DNA from: Candidatus Bathyarchaeota archaeon
Lineage (GTDB): Archaea > Thermoproteota > Bathyarchaeia > Bathyarchaeales > Bathycorpusculaceae
NCBI GenBank assembly: GCA_026014725.1
Contig: JAOZHV010000044.1
Span: forward strand, 278,272 to 342,271
Reading direction: 5' to 3'
DNA: 64,000 nt
The position numbers and the translations under genes are program-made. Of the stretch, positions 61,223 to 64,000 are shown in pieces; the stretch's first letter is position 1, and each line of letters starts with the position of its first letter. Under the pieces are notes generated by a model. It had not been told where the DNA came from. It saw only the letters and a program-made list of their open reading frames with translations, and did not search any database.

Positions 61223-61507
61223 ATGGGAGACTCCAGAGGTAGGAAATCGAACGAACAAACCCTTGTCCGAACCATCGTGTTTTTGATACGCAATACAACT
61301 TGGAGATGCGGTAAGCTCGAAAAATCCATCGTTAAACATCTCTACAAGCGACATGAAAACTTCGGCAAACCAGGCGTTTCAGTGCGGGAAATAATGACAA
61401 ACCTCAACATTACTGGCGAGAAGAAAGATGAATGCCTCGATGCTCTGCGCAGGCTTGAAAAAAGAAATATAGTTAGAATAACACTACTGCCAGCACCAAA
61501 GCTGTAA
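61223..61507 (+). CDS. Small winged-helix-like protein
   Basis: A 94-residue soluble protein, beginning MGDSRGRKSNEQTL, whose ATG follows ggtggggagag, a strong ribosome-binding site. The region 45-90 (HENFGKPGVSVREIMTNLNITGEKKDECLDALRRLEKRNIVRI) looks like a winged helix, with the recognition helix at DECLDALRRLEKRN. No family name can be given. It could be a DNA-binding regulator. It stands alone between rimI and the convergent malic enzyme gene. Confidence 0.7.
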   Translation: MGDSRGRKSNEQTLVRTIVFLIRNTTWRCGKLEKSIVKHLYKRHENFGKPGVSVREIMTNLNITGEKKDECLDALRRLEKRNIVRITLLPAPKL

Positions 61508-61555
61508 CCTATTCATTTTTTATTTTAAATCACTTGCTATATACAAAAAAAGAGG

Positions 61556-62932
61556 TTACTTTAGGAGTTCGTCTTCGCTAGGAGGCTTTTTTATCAAGCC
61601 ATGTTTCATTAATAACTCAGTCGATTGTCTAGCGTTTTGTATAATAGCGCAAGCACGCTCGTACAGTTCCTGTTTGCTGGGTTTAATTCTGGCTACGCCT
61701 TGCTCGATGGATTTTAATGCGCATGCAACAGCTTCTCTTGGGAAAACTTCCCACTCATCCATTCTAGGCAAAAGGTCTTCTTCGCTAATTCCTCGCTCCT
61801 CGGCATAATTAGCCAGCTCTTGCGCTGCTGCAATGCACATGTCATCTGTAACAGTCTTTGCCTTGACATCCAACACGCCGCGGAAAATTGCAGGAAAACC
61901 AAGACTATTGTTAACTTGGTTTGGAAAATCGCTACGTCCTGTTGCGACAATCCGTGCTCCAGCATCTTTAGCGTCCCACGGCCAAATTTCTGGAATCGGG
62001 TTAGCACAAGCAAAAACGATTGCATTTGAAGCCATGGTTTTTATCCATTCCTTTTTTATCGTGTTTGGACCAGGCTTTGAAGCTGCAACAACAGCGTCCA
62101 CACCTTTGAACGCTTCGGCGATACCTCCTGTTCTTCCCTCAGTGTTGGTCTTCTGGGTAACATCATATTTCCATGGGTCATCTGCTTTGGTGATGTCTTC
62201 TCTTCCCCTGTGGATAACTCCTTTGCTGTCGGCTAGGATAATGTTGCCTGGCTTTACACCCCACTGCATAAGCACGTAAGCAGTTCTGATGTTGGCTGCG
62301 CCTGAACCAATCAGTGTGATTAGACTTTCTTTGGGTTTTTTACCGACCAATTTGAATGCATTAATCAAGCCTGCCAAGATAACTGTGGCTGTTCCCTGTT
62401 GGTCATCATGCCAAACTGGAATTTGCATCTGTTCACGTGCTTTTTCGAGAACGTGAAAACATTTGGGTTTTTCTATGTCCTCAAGGTTAATGCCGCCGAA
62501 TGATGGTTCCAATGCCTTACAAACCCTAACGATTTCATCTGGGTCTTTAGTGTTTAAGCAGATTGGAAACGCATCCACTCCTCCCAAGTACTTGAAGATA
62601 AGCGCTTTGCCTTCCATAACGGGCATTGCCGCTTGGGGGCCAATGTTGCCTAATCCTAAAACACGGGTGCCGTCAGAAACCACTGCAACGTAGTTCCAGC
62701 GGTTGGTTAGCTCGAAGGATTTTTCTGGGTTTGCTTGGATTTCTCTGCAGGCGGCTGCAACGCCTGGTGTGTACCATATTGCAAAGTCATCTATGCTTCT
62801 GATAGCGCATTTGGGGATAACTTGCATTTTTCCCTCGTAGAATTTGTGCATTGGTGGTGACAGTTGCGCTGGCTTTTTGGCTTTGGCAAGCAACTCGTCA
62901 ACAGTGGGTTTACTTTTTGGAGTGTGAGCCAT
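61556..62932 (-). CDS. maeB: Malic enzyme (malate dehydrogenase, decarboxylating)
   Basis: Oxidises malate to pyruvate and CO2 with NAD(P). The 458-residue protein, which begins MAHTPKSKPTVDELLAKAK, has the signatures WYTPGVAAACREI, SDGTRVLGLGNIGPQAAMPVMEGKALIF, and NTKDPDEIV; the catalytic Lys is in the second of these and the metal Asp in WHDDQQGTA. The Rossmann domain SLITLIGSGAANIRTAYVLMQWG follows. It resembles the bacterial short malic enzymes without the phosphotransacetylase tail. ATG start; T-rich region upstream. Monocistronic. Confidence 0.95.
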   Translation of the reverse strand: MAHTPKSKPTVDELLAKAKKPAQLSPPMHKFYEGKMQVIPKCAIRSIDDFAIWYTPGVAAACREIQANPEKSFELTNRWNYVAVVSDGTRVLGLGNIGPQAAMPVMEGKALIFKYLGGVDAFPICLNTKDPDEIVRVCKALEPSFGGINLEDIEKPKCFHVLEKAREQMQIPVWHDDQQGTATVILAGLINAFKLVGKKPKESLITLIGSGAANIRTAYVLMQWGVKPGNIILADSKGVIHRGREDITKADDPWKYDVTQKTNTEGRTGGIAEAFKGVDAVVAASKPGPNTIKKEWIKTMASNAIVFACANPIPEIWPWDAKDAGARIVATGRSDFPNQVNNSLGFPAIFRGVLDVKAKTVTDDMCIAAAQELANYAEERGISEEDLLPRMDEWEVFPREAVACALKSIEQGVARIKPSKQELYERACAIIQNARQSTELLMKHGLIKKPPSEDELLK

Positions 62933-63052
62933 AGAGAAGTCTCCTGTTCAAACGCTAAAAGTGCTGACTGATGGTTTTAAGGATTTCCAAGAAAACAAGC
63001 ATTCTTCTAATAAAACCAAAAAAAGAGAGGGGGTGATTTAGTGCCGTTTTAT

Positions 63053-64000
63053 TTACGGTCGTTTTCTCAAGATTAACACTGTGGCTATAGCTATTGCAAT
63101 TATTACGGCGATTACGCCACCGATGATGTACATATCAAGTGGCGGTAGAGTGCTTTGTTGCTGTGGTGATTGCGTTGGTGCAGGTTCACCAGCATAGAAC
63201 GATGTTTCAGCGTATGTTCCATAGTATGATTCAGAACCAGCAAAGGAAGCGACCACTCTGTAATCGCCAGGGATGTCAGGCGTCCAAGTCAGGGTGAACA
63301 TTCCACTGCCGTCGCTTGTTGTAGTTCCGATGTCTCTAAAGTTATTGTTAGAATCAAGAACACTGATAATAATTGGAACTCCAGTTATGTTATTGGGCAT
63401 TGGCTGCTGCATATAAACGGCTTCCATAAATGAACTCATGCTTTCTTCAGAAACAGCAGGCAAACCATTCGGGAAGTTTGCAGCCACTGCTTGTTGCTTT
63501 GAGCCAGCAGATATGTCGTAGATTGTACCGCGAATCACTATGGGCGTGTTGGTTGTTACTCCAACGCTGGGTGCGGTAACGCTCATTTTGGTGGGTCCTT
63601 TACCCCATGCGTATATCTGGTTGTCATAAGCATTCAAAGTTGTCATGATTCCATCAGCGACGGCAGGTGCACTAGTTACGTCAAATGCTTCTATGCTCCA
63701 CACAAGTTTGCCATTCGTTATGTTAATTGCTAGCTGATTCGCATTGTGGAATAGAGGTGGACTGTACATGTGCCCTTCTGGAACGAACAGTTTGCCGTCA
63801 GCAACGGTTCCCACCGAGAAAGTCCATAATGGTTCTACACCGTAAGGTGACTCGTAACCACCGCTCGGCGTATGATACTCCCAGCGAAGCGCTCCTGTTG
63901 TGATATTAAAAGCGTAAACGTCTCCACCGTAACACCAAATGTAAGCGACACCATCAGCGACAACGCAGTTTGCTCCCAATGAAGAATATGGACTAGCATT
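63053..64000 (-). CDS. Beta-propeller surface protein, N-terminus cut by window edge
   Basis: The frame is open to base 64000 (SPYSSLGANCVVADGVAYI...), so the start lies outside the window. The visible 315 residues begin in PQQ-like/WD-type propeller blades (DVYAFNITTGALRWEYHTPS; QLAINITNGKLVWSIEAFD; IYAWGKGP), pass into an Ig-like beta-sandwich (VGVTTNTPIVIRGTIYDI; SDGSGMFTLTWTPDIPGDYRVVASF), a Pro/Gln/Ser-rich linker and a C-terminal anchor helix (DMYIIGGVIAVIIAIAIATVLIL) with RKRP. This is a surface protein of unknown ligand, as found in many related genomes. A TTG at 63979 is in frame, but it is not the start because coding runs further. Confidence 0.85.
   Translation of the reverse strand, partial: NASPYSSLGANCVVADGVAYIWCYGGDVYAFNITTGALRWEYHTPSGGYESPYGVEPLWTFSVGTVADGKLFVPEGHMYSPPLFHNANQLAINITNGKLVWSIEAFDVTSAPAVADGIMTTLNAYDNQIYAWGKGPTKMSVTAPSVGVTTNTPIVIRGTIYDISAGSKQQAVAANFPNGLPAVSEESMSSFMEAVYMQQPMPNNITGVPIIISVLDSNNNFRDIGTTTSDGSGMFTLTWTPDIPGDYRVVASFAGSESYYGTYAETSFYAGEPAPTQSPQQQSTLPPLDMYIIGGVIAVIIAIAIATVLILRKRP

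Noticed and set aside
1-64000. tRNA, rRNA and other known RNA genes
   Set aside because: I looked for the TψC-loop ggttcgaatc pattern and for CCA-free acceptor pairs in the intergenic gaps and found none that folds; a covariance-model search could still find one.

Overview
The window looks archaeal and most resembles a Bathyarchaeia-like (TACK) genome. The signs are a class II HMG-CoA reductase, an archaeal DUF35/HMG-CoA synthase, an archaeal-type CCA-adding enzyme next to ThpR, UPF0200 and UPF0201 proteins, TrmB and PadR regulators, DUF996, an archaeal asparaginyl-tRNA synthetase, TATA boxes of the TTTATA type about 25-40 nt before starts, many Ser/Thr-rich surface proteins with a C-terminal membrane anchor followed by Arg/Lys, and frequent TTG/GTG starts. 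I name the lineage from gene content only. I saw no rRNA, tRNA or CRISPR array.

Layout. 1-5.0 kb: a cut-off pyrophosphatase, a Nudix hydrolase, a proton-pumping P-type ATPase and a surface protein. 5.2-12.3 kb: mostly secreted or membrane-anchored proteins of unknown role, one carrying two frameshifts, plus a radical SAM/SPASM enzyme, an OsmC protein, a 57-residue Cys/His protein, an aspartate kinase without a usual start codon, and a glutamic (G1/eqolisin-like) peptidase. 12.5-16.4 kb: a GNAT, an orphan 461-residue protein, a small HExxH protein and a GT4 glycosyltransferase. 17-22.4 kb: HMG-CoA reductase and an RNA-handling block (beta-lactamase-fold nuclease, UPF0201, UPF0200, ThpR, CCA-adding enzyme), then UppP. 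23.4-25.7 kb: small unknown proteins, an HNH nuclease and a VapBC-type pair. 26.5-30.7 kb: nicotinate phosphoribosyltransferase, then a thiolase-fold protein lacking the usual catalytic residues, coupled to a DUF35/HMG-CoA synthase fusion. 31-36.1 kb: a four-gene surface-glycan cluster. 36.5-42.7 kb: archaeal RNase J, a RIO/Bud32-like kinase and a divergent PadR pair around a palindrome. 42.8-52.2 kb: an FAD oxidoreductase, a PIG-V-like mannosyltransferase, AsnRS, TrmB, MFS, a cation efflux protein with three tandem C-terminal domains, and a large surface protein. 52.3-57.4 kb: a tight six-gene operon (CcdA-like, membrane polyferredoxin, HgdB/BcrB-like iron-sulfur protein, BcrD-like and BcrA-like ATPases, ferredoxin), followed by a surface-anchored molybdopterin-domain protein. 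59.6-64 kb: a lipid-flippase-like protein, RimI, malic enzyme and a beta-propeller surface protein cut by the window edge.

The most unusual items are: (1) the six-gene operon, which looks like a membrane-linked, ATP-driven low-potential reductase with a single HgdB-type subunit but two different ATPase subunits; (2) a family of modular intergenic repeats (modules A, B, C) at five main places; (3) three genes whose conserved N-termini lack ATG/GTG/TTG but have AUA or AUC after a Shine-Dalgarno-like GG-rich stretch; (4) the thiolase-like protein with Cys and both His replaced, paired with a DUF35/HMG-CoA synthase fusion; and (5) an archaeal G1 peptidase.
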